From Melioribacteraceae bacterium (GTDB lineage: Bacteria > Bacteroidota > Ignavibacteria > Ignavibacteriales > Melioribacteraceae): 57,453 nucleotides of DNA. This document shows, one piece after another, positions 17,059 through 25,770 of this stretch. Position numbers and translations under genes: made by a program. The notes below the pieces were generated by a model that searched no databases, was not told where the DNA came from, and worked only from the letters and a program-made list of their open reading frames with translations. Numbering within the stretch: the stretch's first letter is position 1; every line of letters starts with the position of its first letter. Location: positions 1-57,453 of the forward strand of contig JAFGMI010000027.1 of the NCBI GenBank assembly GCA_016927595.1, given 5' to 3'.

Positions 17059-17715
17059 CTATCTAATTTGTGTACTGAGTGTGGCGATATTTTCAATCCC
17101 ACTTTCAATTCTATCTCCCCGAATTACTTTGCTGACTCCATCCGGGGTGCCAGTAAAAATCAAATCGCCTTCTTCGAGCGTCATACGCGATGAAATAAAT
17201 TTAACGAGTTCAACAGGGCTAAATATCATGTTGCTCAGGAGGGATTCCTGCTGTTTTTTACCATTAATATTCAGCCATATTTTTTCATTAAGTGTAAGCC
17301 GGTAATCTGATTTCAAAACAAATTCCGATAGTACGGCTGATGTATCAAATACTTTTGCGAGAGTCCAGGGATTGCCTTCTGATCTGAATTTATTCTGAAG
17401 ATCCCTCAGCGTCATATCCAGACCAACCGCATATCCAATGATCGATCGTTCAGCTGTTTCATCATCCGCGTTTTTTACAGTTTCTCCTATTAAAAGAACC
17501 AATTCTACCTCGTGATGCAGATTATCAGACCATTCGGGATGAAAAACCGGCTGCCCGGAATCGACAATACACGTAGCAGTTTTCAGAAACAGCATCGGTT
17601 CGCTTGGAATTTCATTTCCCAGTTCTTTTGCATGAGCTGCGTAATTTCTGCCCACGCAAACAAGTTTACCTATCTGAATTTTTTTATCGGAGTTTTTGAT
17701 ATGGGTATATTTCAT
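17059..17715 (-). CDS. Fumarylacetoacetate hydrolase-family protein
   Basis: Hydrolase or decarboxylase of the FAH superfamily, 218 residues, the size of the short acylpyruvase-type members. Seen in order: LVCVGRNYAAHAKELG near residue 18, EPMLFLKTATCI, HHEVELVLLIG with the metal-ligand Glu pair near 68-70, GYAVGLDMTLRDLQ, then DLIFTGTPDGVS near 194. Those acidic residues bind Mg or Mn in the family. The ATG is preceded by a good Bacteroidota-type promoter at 17744-17775. It stands alone. The substrate is probably a 2-oxo acid such as an acylpyruvate or oxaloacetate; the sequence does not decide between them. Confidence 0.85.
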   Translation of the reverse strand: MKYTHIKNSDKKIQIGKLVCVGRNYAAHAKELGNEIPSEPMLFLKTATCIVDSGQPVFHPEWSDNLHHEVELVLLIGETVKNADDETAERSIIGYAVGLDMTLRDLQNKFRSEGNPWTLAKVFDTSAVLSEFVLKSDYRLTLNEKIWLNINGKKQQESLLSNMIFSPVELVKFISSRMTLEEGDLIFTGTPDGVSKVIRGDRIESGIENIATLSTQIR

Positions 17716-17743
17716 ACGTTAATTCCTTTGTTCGTTTTATTAT

Positions 17744-17775
17744 CAAAATTATTCCATTATTTGTACTTTTACAAA
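17744..17775 (-). promoter_or_regulatory. Bacteroidota-type promoter (TTTG - 20 bp - TAnnTTTG)
   Basis: On the minus strand a TTTG at 17775-17772 and TAATTTTG at 17751-17744 are separated by 20 bases, and the second element lies 28 bases before the ATG of the fumarylacetoacetase-type gene. Both elements and the spacing match the Bacteroidota primary-sigma consensus, so this is the best promoter I can point to in the window. Confidence 0.6.
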
Positions 17776-17807
17776 CAATACTTTTACAAAAAATTCCGGA
17801 AACATCA

Positions 17808-18404
17808 ATGAAAGACAAATGGGACGAGCGTTTCGCTAACAAAGAATATATGTACGGAAAAGATCCGAACAAATTTTTTAAGCAGGAGATTGATAAATTA
17901 ACTCCGGGAAAGGCTTTATTTATTGGAGAGGGCGAGGGGCGCAATGCCGTTTATGCAGCTACCCTCGGATGGCAGGTTGATGCAGTTGACTGGAGCGAGA
18001 ATGCAAGAAAAAAAGCCATTTCACTGGCAATTGACAAAAACACAACTATCAACTACTATCTTAGTGCTTTCAACGATTTAACAATCCGGGAGGATTACTA
18101 CGATTTAATAGTGTTCATTTTTATACATGAAGAGCCGGATCTTCGCGAAAAATTACATTCGCTTGCATTAAAAGGATTAAAAAAAGGCGGCGTTATTATA
18201 CTTGAGGCTTATGAAAAGGAACAGCTTAAATTTAAGTCAGGCGGTCCGAAAAACCCCGAGATGCTCTATTCGCTCGAAGATATATACAATGATTTCAACG
18301 AATTATCGATAAGCCACTTCTCAAAAGAAATAATCTCTCAGCAAGAAGGATTTATACATAACGGCAATGCTGCGGTCATCCAGTATGTCGGAACTAAAGA
18401 TTAA
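17808..18404 (+). CDS. Class I SAM-dependent methyltransferase (TehB-like)
   Basis: A small methyltransferase of 198 residues. N-terminal WDERFANKEYMYGKDPNKFF is the hallmark of the TehB/thiopurine-methyltransferase-like group. The SAM motif is ALFIGEGEGRNAVYAA near residue 35, followed by VDAVDWSENARKKA and, near residue 100, LIVFIFIHE. The ATG at 17808 lies divergent from the hydrolase gene with 92 bases shared between the two. No neighbour suggests a substrate. Members of this group act on small molecules such as tellurite, thiols or selenium compounds, but that cannot be assigned here. Confidence 0.78.
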   Translation: MKDKWDERFANKEYMYGKDPNKFFKQEIDKLTPGKALFIGEGEGRNAVYAATLGWQVDAVDWSENARKKAISLAIDKNTTINYYLSAFNDLTIREDYYDLIVFIFIHEEPDLREKLHSLALKGLKKGGVIILEAYEKEQLKFKSGGPKNPEMLYSLEDIYNDFNELSISHFSKEIISQQEGFIHNGNAAVIQYVGTKD

Positions 18405-18437
18405 AAATTCCCCCAATTCACTCTTTTAACAAACAAC

Positions 18438-18488
18438 TGGAAACTATTACTTGCGTTTATGGTTTCCGTCGTATATATTGGAAACTAT
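18438..18488. promoter_or_regulatory. Three spaced GGAAAC half-sites before the TetR gene
   Basis: TGGAAACTAT occurs at 18438-18447 and again at 18479-18488. Between them, at 18459-18468, lies an inverted near-copy (atggtttccg). The three centres are 20-21 bases apart, so they lie on one face of the helix and make two overlapping inverted pairs. The set ends 22 bases before the GTG start of the TetR gene. It is a likely operator for autoregulation of the efflux operon. Confidence 0.5.
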
Positions 18489-18510
18489 AAAAACAAATTA
18501 AGTTTTTATT

Positions 18511-19119
18511 GTGGCAGATAAAGAAAATATACTTTTGTTTTCCCGTCAGAAATTCCTGATGTCCGGAATCACTAAAGTTACAATGGATGAAATAGCAAGG
18601 GAAATGAAAATAAGCAAGAAAACCCTTTATAAACACTTTCCCTCCAAAAACAGTCTTGTTCATGAAACAATATTCGATATGTTGAATTCAGTAAGGGATT
18701 CTATTCTGAAAATTATTGACGGTCCACAGAACGTAATTGAAAAACTGATTGGAATCGGACAGATCTTTTTCAGTATTGCAAAAACTTTCTCCGAATCATG
18801 GCTGAACGATATTAGGATGAATCATCATGAGCTATGGCTTGAGATAGATAAATTCAGAACCCTGGTCATTCAGCAGAACTTTGCAAAAATCATAGAACAA
18901 GGGAAAATAGAAGGATTATTTATTGATCGACCGACACCGTTAGTGATGACGGCATTTTTAGGTGCTGTCAGATCCGTTATTAATCCTGAGTTTTTAATGA
19001 ACCACAGCTTCACTGTGAAATCGGCAGCAGAAATTACCCTCGATCTGCTTTTTACCGGAATGCTGACGAAACAGGGGCGAAAAGCTTATAAACAATTAAA
19101 ATCGGAAATGATATCATGA
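18511..19119 (+). CDS. TetR-family transcriptional regulator
   Basis: One-component repressor, 202 residues. The N-terminal helix-turn-helix is clear: KFLMSGITKVTMDEIAREMKISKKTLYKHFPSKNSLV, residues 11-47. The C-terminal ligand domain is helical and not conserved, as usual. The start is GTG; no good ribosome site is seen, and no later start keeps the HTH intact. Its TGA overlaps the ATG of the HlyD-type gene (ATGA), so it is the first gene of the efflux operon and should control it, probably through the repeated half-sites at 18438-18488. The inducing ligand is unknown. Confidence 0.9.
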   Translation: MADKENILLFSRQKFLMSGITKVTMDEIAREMKISKKTLYKHFPSKNSLVHETIFDMLNSVRDSILKIIDGPQNVIEKLIGIGQIFFSIAKTFSESWLNDIRMNHHELWLEIDKFRTLVIQQNFAKIIEQGKIEGLFIDRPTPLVMTAFLGAVRSVINPEFLMNHSFTVKSAAEITLDLLFTGMLTKQGRKAYKQLKSEMIS

Positions 19120-20087
19120 GAGAAAATTTAAGAATCGTGTTCATATTTTTATTGAGCATATACGGCTGTGCTGACTCCGACACTGAAAATTATCTTGAGG
19201 AATCAGGTACAATTGAAATGGTTGATGTGGTTTTAAGTGCCAAGACGGGCGGTGAAATTATGCAAATCCTTAAAAATGAGGGCAATCCTGTAAATTCCGG
19301 TGATACAATACTCATTATTGATCCGGAACCGCTGGAGTTACAGTTAAAACAAGCAATTGCTGTTCAAAAAACTGCCGCCGCTCAATTGAAACTGCTCGAA
19401 ACGGGAGCAAGAACAGAAGACAGAACACAAGCCGCTGAGTTGTTGAATCAGGCAAGAGTAAATCTGGAAGTTGCTGAAAAAGACAGAGACAGGTTTGAAA
19501 AGTTATTTGATGAACGTGCGATCACCAAGAAACAGTTTGACGATATTACCGCTAAACATGAAATTTCTCTGGCACAGTACAAAGCAGCCGAAGCAAATTT
19601 TCAAAAAATAAAGAAAATTGCACGTGATGAAGAAGTAGAAATTGCAAAAGCTCAGCTTGAGAGCGCGGAAACAGGCATGGATCTTCTAAAGAAAAATATT
19701 TCCGATTGTTTTGTGACATCCCCAATTAATGGAGTAATTGCCCAAAAGTATGTTGAAAGAGGCGAAATCGCCGCTCCTCACGGTTCTCTTGTAAAAATTA
19801 ACAATTTAGACTCCGCAGAGATTTTCGTTTATATATCCGAAGTCAATCTGCCTAAAGTAAAAATCGGACAAACTGCTGAGATTGAGGTTGATGCTTTCCC
19901 GGAAAAAAGTTACCGTGGGAGCGTAACATATATATCACCGGAAGCAGAGTTCACGCCGAAGAATATTCAAACCAAAGATGAAAGAACCAAACTAGTATTT
20001 GCGGTTAAAATAAGCGTCCCCAATACGGATCAAGAGCTCAAGCCGGGAATGCCTGCTGATGTTAGAATAAAAATAGACAACCGCTGA
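19116..20087 (+). CDS. HlyD-family periplasmic adaptor lipoprotein (YbhG-like)
   Basis: Membrane-fusion subunit that links the inner-membrane ABC exporter to the TolC channel. A short signal peptide ends in IYGC, a slightly atypical lipobox. The biotinyl-lipoyl half motif follows (VVLSAKTGGEIMQILKNEGNPVNSGDTILIIDP, residues 39-71). A long alpha-helical hairpin covers about residues 75-195 and the second lipoyl half is CFVTSPINGVIAQKYVERGEIA. Then comes the beta-barrel part ending KPGMPADVRIKI. 323 residues is normal. The arrangement TetR-HlyD-ABC matches the ybh efflux operon layout of enterics. Confidence 0.88.
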   Translation: MRENLRIVFIFLLSIYGCADSDTENYLEESGTIEMVDVVLSAKTGGEIMQILKNEGNPVNSGDTILIIDPEPLELQLKQAIAVQKTAAAQLKLLETGARTEDRTQAAELLNQARVNLEVAEKDRDRFEKLFDERAITKKQFDDITAKHEISLAQYKAAEANFQKIKKIARDEEVEIAKAQLESAETGMDLLKKNISDCFVTSPINGVIAQKYVERGEIAAPHGSLVKINNLDSAEIFVYISEVNLPKVKIGQTAEIEVDAFPEKSYRGSVTYISPEAEFTPKNIQTKDERTKLVFAVKISVPNTDQELKPGMPADVRIKIDNR

Positions 20088-20131
20088 AGAAGGAACAGCA
20101 GAATGGTTTACCGAAATAGTCGTTATTTAAA

Positions 20132-21049
20132 ATGAATCGAATAATCAGCATAGAAAATTTACATAAGTCCTACGGACAGATTAAAGCCGTTAACGGATTA
20201 TCTCTCTCGGTCAAAAGCGGTGAACTTTTCGGACTTGTAGGTCCCGATGGTGCGGGTAAAACAACAACTATAAGAATTTTATGCGGTCTTTTGGAGTTTG
20301 AAAGCGGGCAGGTTGAATTATTCAACAAAAAAATGACCAACGCCGGCAGAAAAGAAATTCAAAAGTCTATAGGTTATCTCTCACAAAGATTCAGCCTGTA
20401 CGGAGATTTATCGATTGACGAGAATATTGAGTTCTTTGCAGAAATACATAATGTCAGGGATTTCAAATCAAGACGGGATGAGCTGCTTCGGTTTACTCGT
20501 TTAATCAATTTCCGGGACAGGCTTGCCGATAAGCTGTCGGGCGGAATGAAACAAAAATTAGCCCTGGCTTGCTCGCTTATTCACAAACCGAAAATACTTT
20601 TTCTGGATGAACCTACTACAGGAGTGGATCCTGTTTCACGAAGGGATTTCTGGAAAATTCTTTCGAGTTTATTAAAAGAGGGGATAACTATTGTAATGAC
20701 TACTCCCTATCTCGATGAAGCTGAGCGCTGCAACACTGTGGCGATGATGAACCGGGGCGGAATAATCGCTATAGATAAACCCGAGAAAATTAAAAAAAGC
20801 ATCGGCAAAGAAGTTGTCGAAATAGTCTGCGAGGATGTAAAAAAAGCCAATAATATAATTCGCCTGAAAACAGAATTTGATTCACAAATGTTCGGTGACC
20901 GTTTGGATATAGTTGTTGATTCATTTGAAAAAGACCTTACGGTTATTGAAAAGCTTTTGAATGAAAATGGTATCAGAATAGCAGCCAAACGATCACTCAT
21001 GCCATCACTTGAAAATGTTTTTATCTATAAAATAAAAGAAGCCGGATAA
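20132..21049 (+). CDS. ABC exporter ATP-binding protein, first (YbhF N-half-like)
   Basis: Cytoplasmic ATPase of the drug exporter, 305 residues. Walker A GPDGAGKTT lies at 37-45, the signature LSGGMKQ at 135-141 and Walker B ILFLDEPTTGVD at 155-166. The H-loop is changed: TTPYLDEAE puts Pro at 192 where the catalytic His belongs. The other ATPase of the operon (22442-23368) has His at the same position but a changed signature. In enterics the two halves are one protein, YbhF; here they are separate genes with the TolC gene between them. This subunit alone is likely a poor ATPase. Confidence 0.9.
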   Translation: MNRIISIENLHKSYGQIKAVNGLSLSVKSGELFGLVGPDGAGKTTTIRILCGLLEFESGQVELFNKKMTNAGRKEIQKSIGYLSQRFSLYGDLSIDENIEFFAEIHNVRDFKSRRDELLRFTRLINFRDRLADKLSGGMKQKLALACSLIHKPKILFLDEPTTGVDPVSRRDFWKILSSLLKEGITIVMTTPYLDEAERCNTVAMMNRGGIIAIDKPEKIKKSIGKEVVEIVCEDVKKANNIIRLKTEFDSQMFGDRLDIVVDSFEKDLTVIEKLLNENGIRIAAKRSLMPSLENVFIYKIKEAG

Positions 21050-21070
21050 TAAAGGCATCATGGGTTTAGT

Positions 21071-22384
21071 ATGAAAAGAATAATATTAGTGTTAATCATC
21101 ATTCATTCGACTGTTCTCCCGCAGGTTACTGTGTTATCGCTTGAAGAGTGCATCTTAACGGGGTTGAACAACAGCAAGGAATTGAAAATTGCCGGTTCAA
21201 ATATATTGTATGCTGAAGCCAGATTTTCTGAGGCGGCTTCACAAATGCTGCCAAATGTTTCACTCGAAGCCTCCTATTTACGTTTGAGCGACATCCCGCC
21301 CTTTGAAGTAAATGTGCCCTTATTCCCGGCTCCGATTACCATACAATATCCTATACTTAATTCGTATAACATCAAAATAAGCTTAAAGCAGCCTATATTT
21401 ACAGGCTTCAGATTATCCTCTTTGAAAAATGCCGCATCTTTGAATTCAAAAGCAAGTGAAGCCGAATACCGTCTTGCAAAGATTGAAAAAGTTCTACGGA
21501 TCACGAAAGCATTCTGGGACTATCATAAGCTAAAAAATCAAAAAGTTCTTATTGAAGAGACGATGCTTTCCTTAAATAACCATTTGAGGGATACCGAAAG
21601 ATTTGCAGAAAACGGACTCGCTACCAAAAACGACGTTCTGAAGCTAAAGGTTAAACTTGCTAACATCAGACTTAATCTGATTGATGCTGAAAACGCTGTT
21701 GAAATTGCAAGAAGAAAATTAAATACAGAGCTCGGATTGCCCTTTGATCAGCCTACAGAAATTTATGCCGATATAGTACAGGTGCCGGAACTGCCTGCAA
21801 ATTTTAATGACTTACTTAAAACAGCTTTTGAACAACGGGGTGAGCTCAAGTCCATGGGCTTAAAAATTGCCTCCGGCAAGGAGAGCATGAGTGCATCAAA
21901 AGCAGCATTTTATCCCCAGATATTTGCTTTCGGAAACTTTTACTACAGTCGTCCCAATCAGAGAATATTGCCGGCAGAGGACAGATTTAACGAAACTTGG
22001 GACTTGGGCTTGGGTCTTCAGTGGAATATCTGGGACTGGGGCAACAGCTCTTCAAAAGTTGAGCAAGACGCGCAAATGGTTTTACAGGCGGAACAGAACC
22101 TGGATATTATCAAGGAGGGTATAGAGCTGCAGGTATTCAGCGGATATAAAACTTTACTGAGTAACTTTGAAAAGATTGATGTAGTTAAACTTGCAGTTGC
22201 TTCAGCCGAAGAAAATTACAGGATAACAAATGAAAAATATAAACAGCAGCTTGCTACAAGTACCGATCTTATTGATGCTGAAGTTGATTTGTTGAAAGCA
22301 AAAACCGAGTTGTCCAATGCAATGGCTGAATTAAATTTATCAGGTACCGTACTTAACACTGCAATAGGAAAAAGTAATTACTGA
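21071..22384 (+). CDS. TolC-family outer-membrane efflux protein
   Basis: Outer-membrane channel of the exporter, 437 residues. Residues 1-17 are a signal peptide (IILVLIIIHSTVLPQ). Two homologous halves each have long helices with the family pattern, for example LEECILTGLNNSKELKIAGSNI near 26-47 and SAEENYRITNEKYKQQLATSTDLIDAEVDLLKAK near 378-411, the usual TolC repeat. It lies inside the operon, between the two ATPase genes, which shows that this export system brings its own tunnel instead of sharing one. It starts 21 bases after the first ATPase gene. Confidence 0.9.
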   Translation: MKRIILVLIIIHSTVLPQVTVLSLEECILTGLNNSKELKIAGSNILYAEARFSEAASQMLPNVSLEASYLRLSDIPPFEVNVPLFPAPITIQYPILNSYNIKISLKQPIFTGFRLSSLKNAASLNSKASEAEYRLAKIEKVLRITKAFWDYHKLKNQKVLIEETMLSLNNHLRDTERFAENGLATKNDVLKLKVKLANIRLNLIDAENAVEIARRKLNTELGLPFDQPTEIYADIVQVPELPANFNDLLKTAFEQRGELKSMGLKIASGKESMSASKAAFYPQIFAFGNFYYSRPNQRILPAEDRFNETWDLGLGLQWNIWDWGNSSSKVEQDAQMVLQAEQNLDIIKEGIELQVFSGYKTLLSNFEKIDVVKLAVASAEENYRITNEKYKQQLATSTDLIDAEVDLLKAKTELSNAMAELNLSGTVLNTAIGKSNY

Positions 22385-22441
22385 TCAAATGCGGATACAC
22401 AAATAATGAATGATTGCCGAATTCTAAATTTAATACTATAA

Positions 22442-23368
22442 ATGGATTCAATAACAGTAAGTAACCTGACAAAACGTTTTGGAAACTTTACCCCGGTAGA
22501 TAATATTTCTTTCAGGGTTAAGCAGGGTGAAATATTCGGATTCCTCGGTGCTAACGGCGCAGGAAAAACAACTACAATTAAAATGCTGTGCGGTATCTTG
22601 TCTCCCTCGGAAGGTGACGCAATTGTGGGGGGAAACAGCATTACAAAAGAACCGGACAAAGTTAAGCTGAATATTGGATATATGTCCCAACGTTTTTCTC
22701 TCTACAACGATTTAACGGTGGAAGAAAACATTAATTTCTTCGGCGGTGTTTACGGTCTCGAATTGAATGAGCTGCAAAAAAGAAAAAACTGGGTGCTGGG
22801 GATTGCAAACCTCAAGGGGAAGGAAAATCTTTTGACTGCCTCTCTCCCGGGCGGTATTAAGCAAAGACTGGCTTTGGGAACAGCTGTAATTCACAAACCA
22901 AAGATCGTTTTTCTGGATGAACCAACGAGCGGTGTTGATCCCATTTCAAGAAGGGGATTTTGGGATTTAATTCATTCGCTGTCCGATGAGGGCATCACCG
23001 TCTTTGTTACAACTCATTACCTTGAAGAAGCGGAGTTCTGCAATAATATAATTCTTATTAACGCTGGAAAACTTGTAGCCGAAGGCTCTTCAAAAGAATT
23101 GAAAGACCGGTATTTGACAAATGAAATGTACGAGGTGCGGTGCACCAACGTTATTGACGCTCTGGAAATACTGGAGACGGAGGACTATGTAGATGAAACC
23201 TCTATTTTCGGAAACAACATTCATCTGAGTGTAAATTACAGGTACCGGTCAGAGAATCAGATAAGAAAATCTCTTGGTCAAAAATCAGGCATCACGGTGA
23301 TGCACATCAATAAAATAGTTCCGACTCTCGAAGATGTATTTATTCACTTGCTGGATGAGAAGGCGTAA
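22442..23368 (+). CDS. ABC exporter ATP-binding protein, second (YbhF C-half-like)
   Basis: Cytoplasmic ATPase, 308 residues. Walker A GANGAGKTT lies at 36-44, Walker B IVFLDEPTSGVD at 155-166 and an intact H-loop His at 192 in VTTHYLEEAE. The signature motif is LPGGIKQ at 135-141, with Pro in place of the Ser of LSGG. That Ser contacts the ATP gamma-phosphate across the dimer, so this change should weaken the composite site formed with the first ATPase's Walker A. The TAA of this gene overlaps the ATG of the next permease gene by one base (TAATG). Confidence 0.9.
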   Translation: MDSITVSNLTKRFGNFTPVDNISFRVKQGEIFGFLGANGAGKTTTIKMLCGILSPSEGDAIVGGNSITKEPDKVKLNIGYMSQRFSLYNDLTVEENINFFGGVYGLELNELQKRKNWVLGIANLKGKENLLTASLPGGIKQRLALGTAVIHKPKIVFLDEPTSGVDPISRRGFWDLIHSLSDEGITVFVTTHYLEEAEFCNNIILINAGKLVAEGSSKELKDRYLTNEMYEVRCTNVIDALEILETEDYVDETSIFGNNIHLSVNYRYRSENQIRKSLGQKSGITVMHINKIVPTLEDVFIHLLDEKA

Positions 23369-24501
23369 TGTTAAGAAAGGCCCGGGCTATAGCAAAAAAA
23401 GAAATAAAACAATTGGTCCGTGATACGCGAATGATGCTGGTAATCTTTTCGTTTCCCGTTATTCTTCTCATTGTGTTTGGTTACGCTGTTAATTTCGATG
23501 TGCAGAATATACAGCTTGCCGTATATGATCAGGAACGTTCAGAGATAACAAGAGATTTTATCAATACTCTGACCGGTTCAAGCTATTTTACAATAACAAG
23601 ACACGTTGATGGTTCAAAAGAGATAGGAGATGTCCTGAGTTGGAAGGAGGCGCAGGCTGTAATAGTATTTCCATTAGATTTCTCAAAGAATTTCTACAGT
23701 GCAAAGCGTCCTGCAAAGGTTCAGGTAATAATAGACGGCGTGGACGGCAATACAGCCAGTATTATTAAAAATTATGTTAATGCTGCTGTTCTTACTTTTA
23801 ATCAAAAATACCGGAAAGAAATTCTCGCAGATTACGGGAAAGCCTTTCATGCCGCAGTTGATCTTCAGCCTATATTCTGGTTTAACCCCGATCTGCAGAC
23901 AACAAAATTTTTAATTCCGGGATTGATTGCCTTAATTCTTATTGTAACAGCCGTTATTACTGTTTCACTTACTTTGGTCCGCGAAAAAGAGCGGGGAACA
24001 ATTGAGCAGATTAATGTTTCTTCGATAAATACAATGGAGCTTCTGCTTGGTAAATCTATACCTTATCTTTTTGTTGCTTTGATCAATGCATCATTCATAC
24101 TTATTGCAGGCTATCTGTTGTTTGATGTTGTGGTTAAGGGAAGTTATGTTCTGCTGTTTTTTGCAACGATAATTTTTCTCTTTTCAAGCACCAGTCTGGG
24201 AATATTTATATCGGTTATTTCAGACTCTCAACAGGTTGCTTTTTCAATTGCAACGTTTGTTTCATTCCTTCCGTCTGTTATTTTATCCGGCTTTATATTT
24301 CCCATTGAGAGCATGCCGTACTTAATTCAGCTTTTAACAAATATTTCGCCTGCGAAATTTTTTATAGTTGTATTGCGTGCAATAATTCTGCGCGGAGCAG
24401 GATTGCAGGCTTTCTGGGACCAGCTTTTATACTTGTTGATATTCAGTTTTATTCTCCTCGGAGCAGCATCTGTGATAAATATGAAGAAACCAGTAAAATA
24501 G
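23368..24501 (+). CDS. ABC-2 type exporter permease (YbhS/YbhR-like), first
   Basis: Inner-membrane permease of 377 residues. The amphipathic start (ARAIAKKEIKQLVRDTRMMLVIF) is the family's coupling helix region. One membrane segment follows near residues 24-42. A large extracytoplasmic domain takes residues 45-175, then five more membrane segments end near residue 370. The cytoplasmic loop LVREKERGTIEQINVSSI near 205-222 is the ABC-2 signature. It overlaps the second ATPase gene and is followed after 11 bases by a paralogous permease; the two probably form a heterodimer. Confidence 0.9.
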   Translation: MLRKARAIAKKEIKQLVRDTRMMLVIFSFPVILLIVFGYAVNFDVQNIQLAVYDQERSEITRDFINTLTGSSYFTITRHVDGSKEIGDVLSWKEAQAVIVFPLDFSKNFYSAKRPAKVQVIIDGVDGNTASIIKNYVNAAVLTFNQKYRKEILADYGKAFHAAVDLQPIFWFNPDLQTTKFLIPGLIALILIVTAVITVSLTLVREKERGTIEQINVSSINTMELLLGKSIPYLFVALINASFILIAGYLLFDVVVKGSYVLLFFATIIFLFSSTSLGIFISVISDSQQVAFSIATFVSFLPSVILSGFIFPIESMPYLIQLLTNISPAKFFIVVLRAIILRGAGLQAFWDQLLYLLIFSFILLGAASVINMKKPVK

Positions 24502-24512
24502 GTATTAATAAG

Positions 24513-25643
24513 TTGAAAACAATTCTTCATATAATCAAAAAAGAATTCCTGCAGTTCAAGCGCGACCCGAAAATGTTCGGTATTATTCTGCTCGCTCCGG
24601 TAATACAATTAATATTTTTGGGTTATGCGGTAAATATGGATGTGGAAAAAATTTCAACTGTAATATTCAACATGGATAATTCCAGTGAAAGCCGCCGGTT
24701 AATCGAAATATTTACCTCGAGCAATTATTTTCAGATTTATGAGTATGTTAATAATTATGACGTTCTGCAGGAACATATCGAAAACGGTGATGCGTTGATG
24801 GGACTGGTTATTCCGAAAGATTTTGCGCGCAAACTCGGCAGAAATAATCCTGTAAAACTTCAGGCGATATTCGATGGTTCTGACGGAAATAAAGCTTCCA
24901 TTGCTGCGGGCTATGTCATGAATATAACGGGCGAGTACTCAAAAAACATTTTACTTGACTACAACAATAAGCATGGACAAAAATTTTCTCCGGCAGGTTC
25001 AATTGTAGCCGAGATACGAGCCTGGTATAATCCCACACTAAAAACGCGCATTTTTATGGTTCCCGGAATAGTGGGTCTTCTCCTTTCCATAATAACCCTT
25101 ATACTTACATCTCTGGCAATTGTAAAAGAAAAAGAAATCGGAACACTTGAACAAATAATTGTTACCCCCATAAAACCTTATCAGCTGATCGTAGGAAAGC
25201 TGATACCCTTTGCTATTTTGAGTTTAGCAACCATTGTTTTGGTGCTTTCCGCTATGTCAATAATTTTTGACATAACAACAAGGGGAAGTCTCGCTTTTCT
25301 TTTTGCGGCTTCATTCCTTTACATCTTGTCAACGCTGGGATTCGGACTTTTTGTCTCAACGATTTCCAGAACACAGCAGCAGGCGATGATGCTTGCAATA
25401 TTCGTTGTAATGCTGCCGATGGTTTTCCTGTCGGGATTTGCATTTCCTATCGAAAATATGCCCGATGTAATTCAATGGCTTACGTATGCTGTTCCTCTAA
25501 GGTATTTTATGACAATCATCCGCGGAGTAATTCTTAAGGGAACCGGATTTACAGAGCTCTGGGGCGAAGTAGTTGTTCTTTTTACAATGGGGATAGCCGT
25601 TTTAGGATTGAGTGCTCTGCGTTTCAGCAAACGTCTTGAGTGA
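24513..25643 (+). CDS. ABC-2 type exporter permease (YbhS/YbhR-like), second
   Basis: A 376-residue paralogue of the upstream permease with the same topology: coupling start (HIIKKEFLQFKRDPKMFGIILL), first membrane segment, a large outer domain at residues 43-175 and five C-terminal segments. The ABC-2 loop is IVKEKEIGTLEQIIVTPIKPYQLIVGK near 206-232, and the PR-like end segment FLSGFAFPIENMP is also seen. The start is TTG, 11 bases after the previous stop. It is the last gene of the efflux operon; no clear terminator hairpin follows within the next 110 bases. Confidence 0.9.
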   Translation: MKTILHIIKKEFLQFKRDPKMFGIILLAPVIQLIFLGYAVNMDVEKISTVIFNMDNSSESRRLIEIFTSSNYFQIYEYVNNYDVLQEHIENGDALMGLVIPKDFARKLGRNNPVKLQAIFDGSDGNKASIAAGYVMNITGEYSKNILLDYNNKHGQKFSPAGSIVAEIRAWYNPTLKTRIFMVPGIVGLLLSIITLILTSLAIVKEKEIGTLEQIIVTPIKPYQLIVGKLIPFAILSLATIVLVLSAMSIIFDITTRGSLAFLFAASFLYILSTLGFGLFVSTISRTQQQAMMLAIFVVMLPMVFLSGFAFPIENMPDVIQWLTYAVPLRYFMTIIRGVILKGTGFTELWGEVVVLFTMGIAVLGLSALRFSKRLE

Positions 25644-25770
25644 CCAGGATATTAATCAATCCTGTCTTATGAATTCGTTATTCAATTTTATTATATTGTT
25701 TCAATAATTTTTACTTACTTGTCGTATCCATTTAACGACGGTCTCTGATAAACAATTGCGGATGGTTCAG

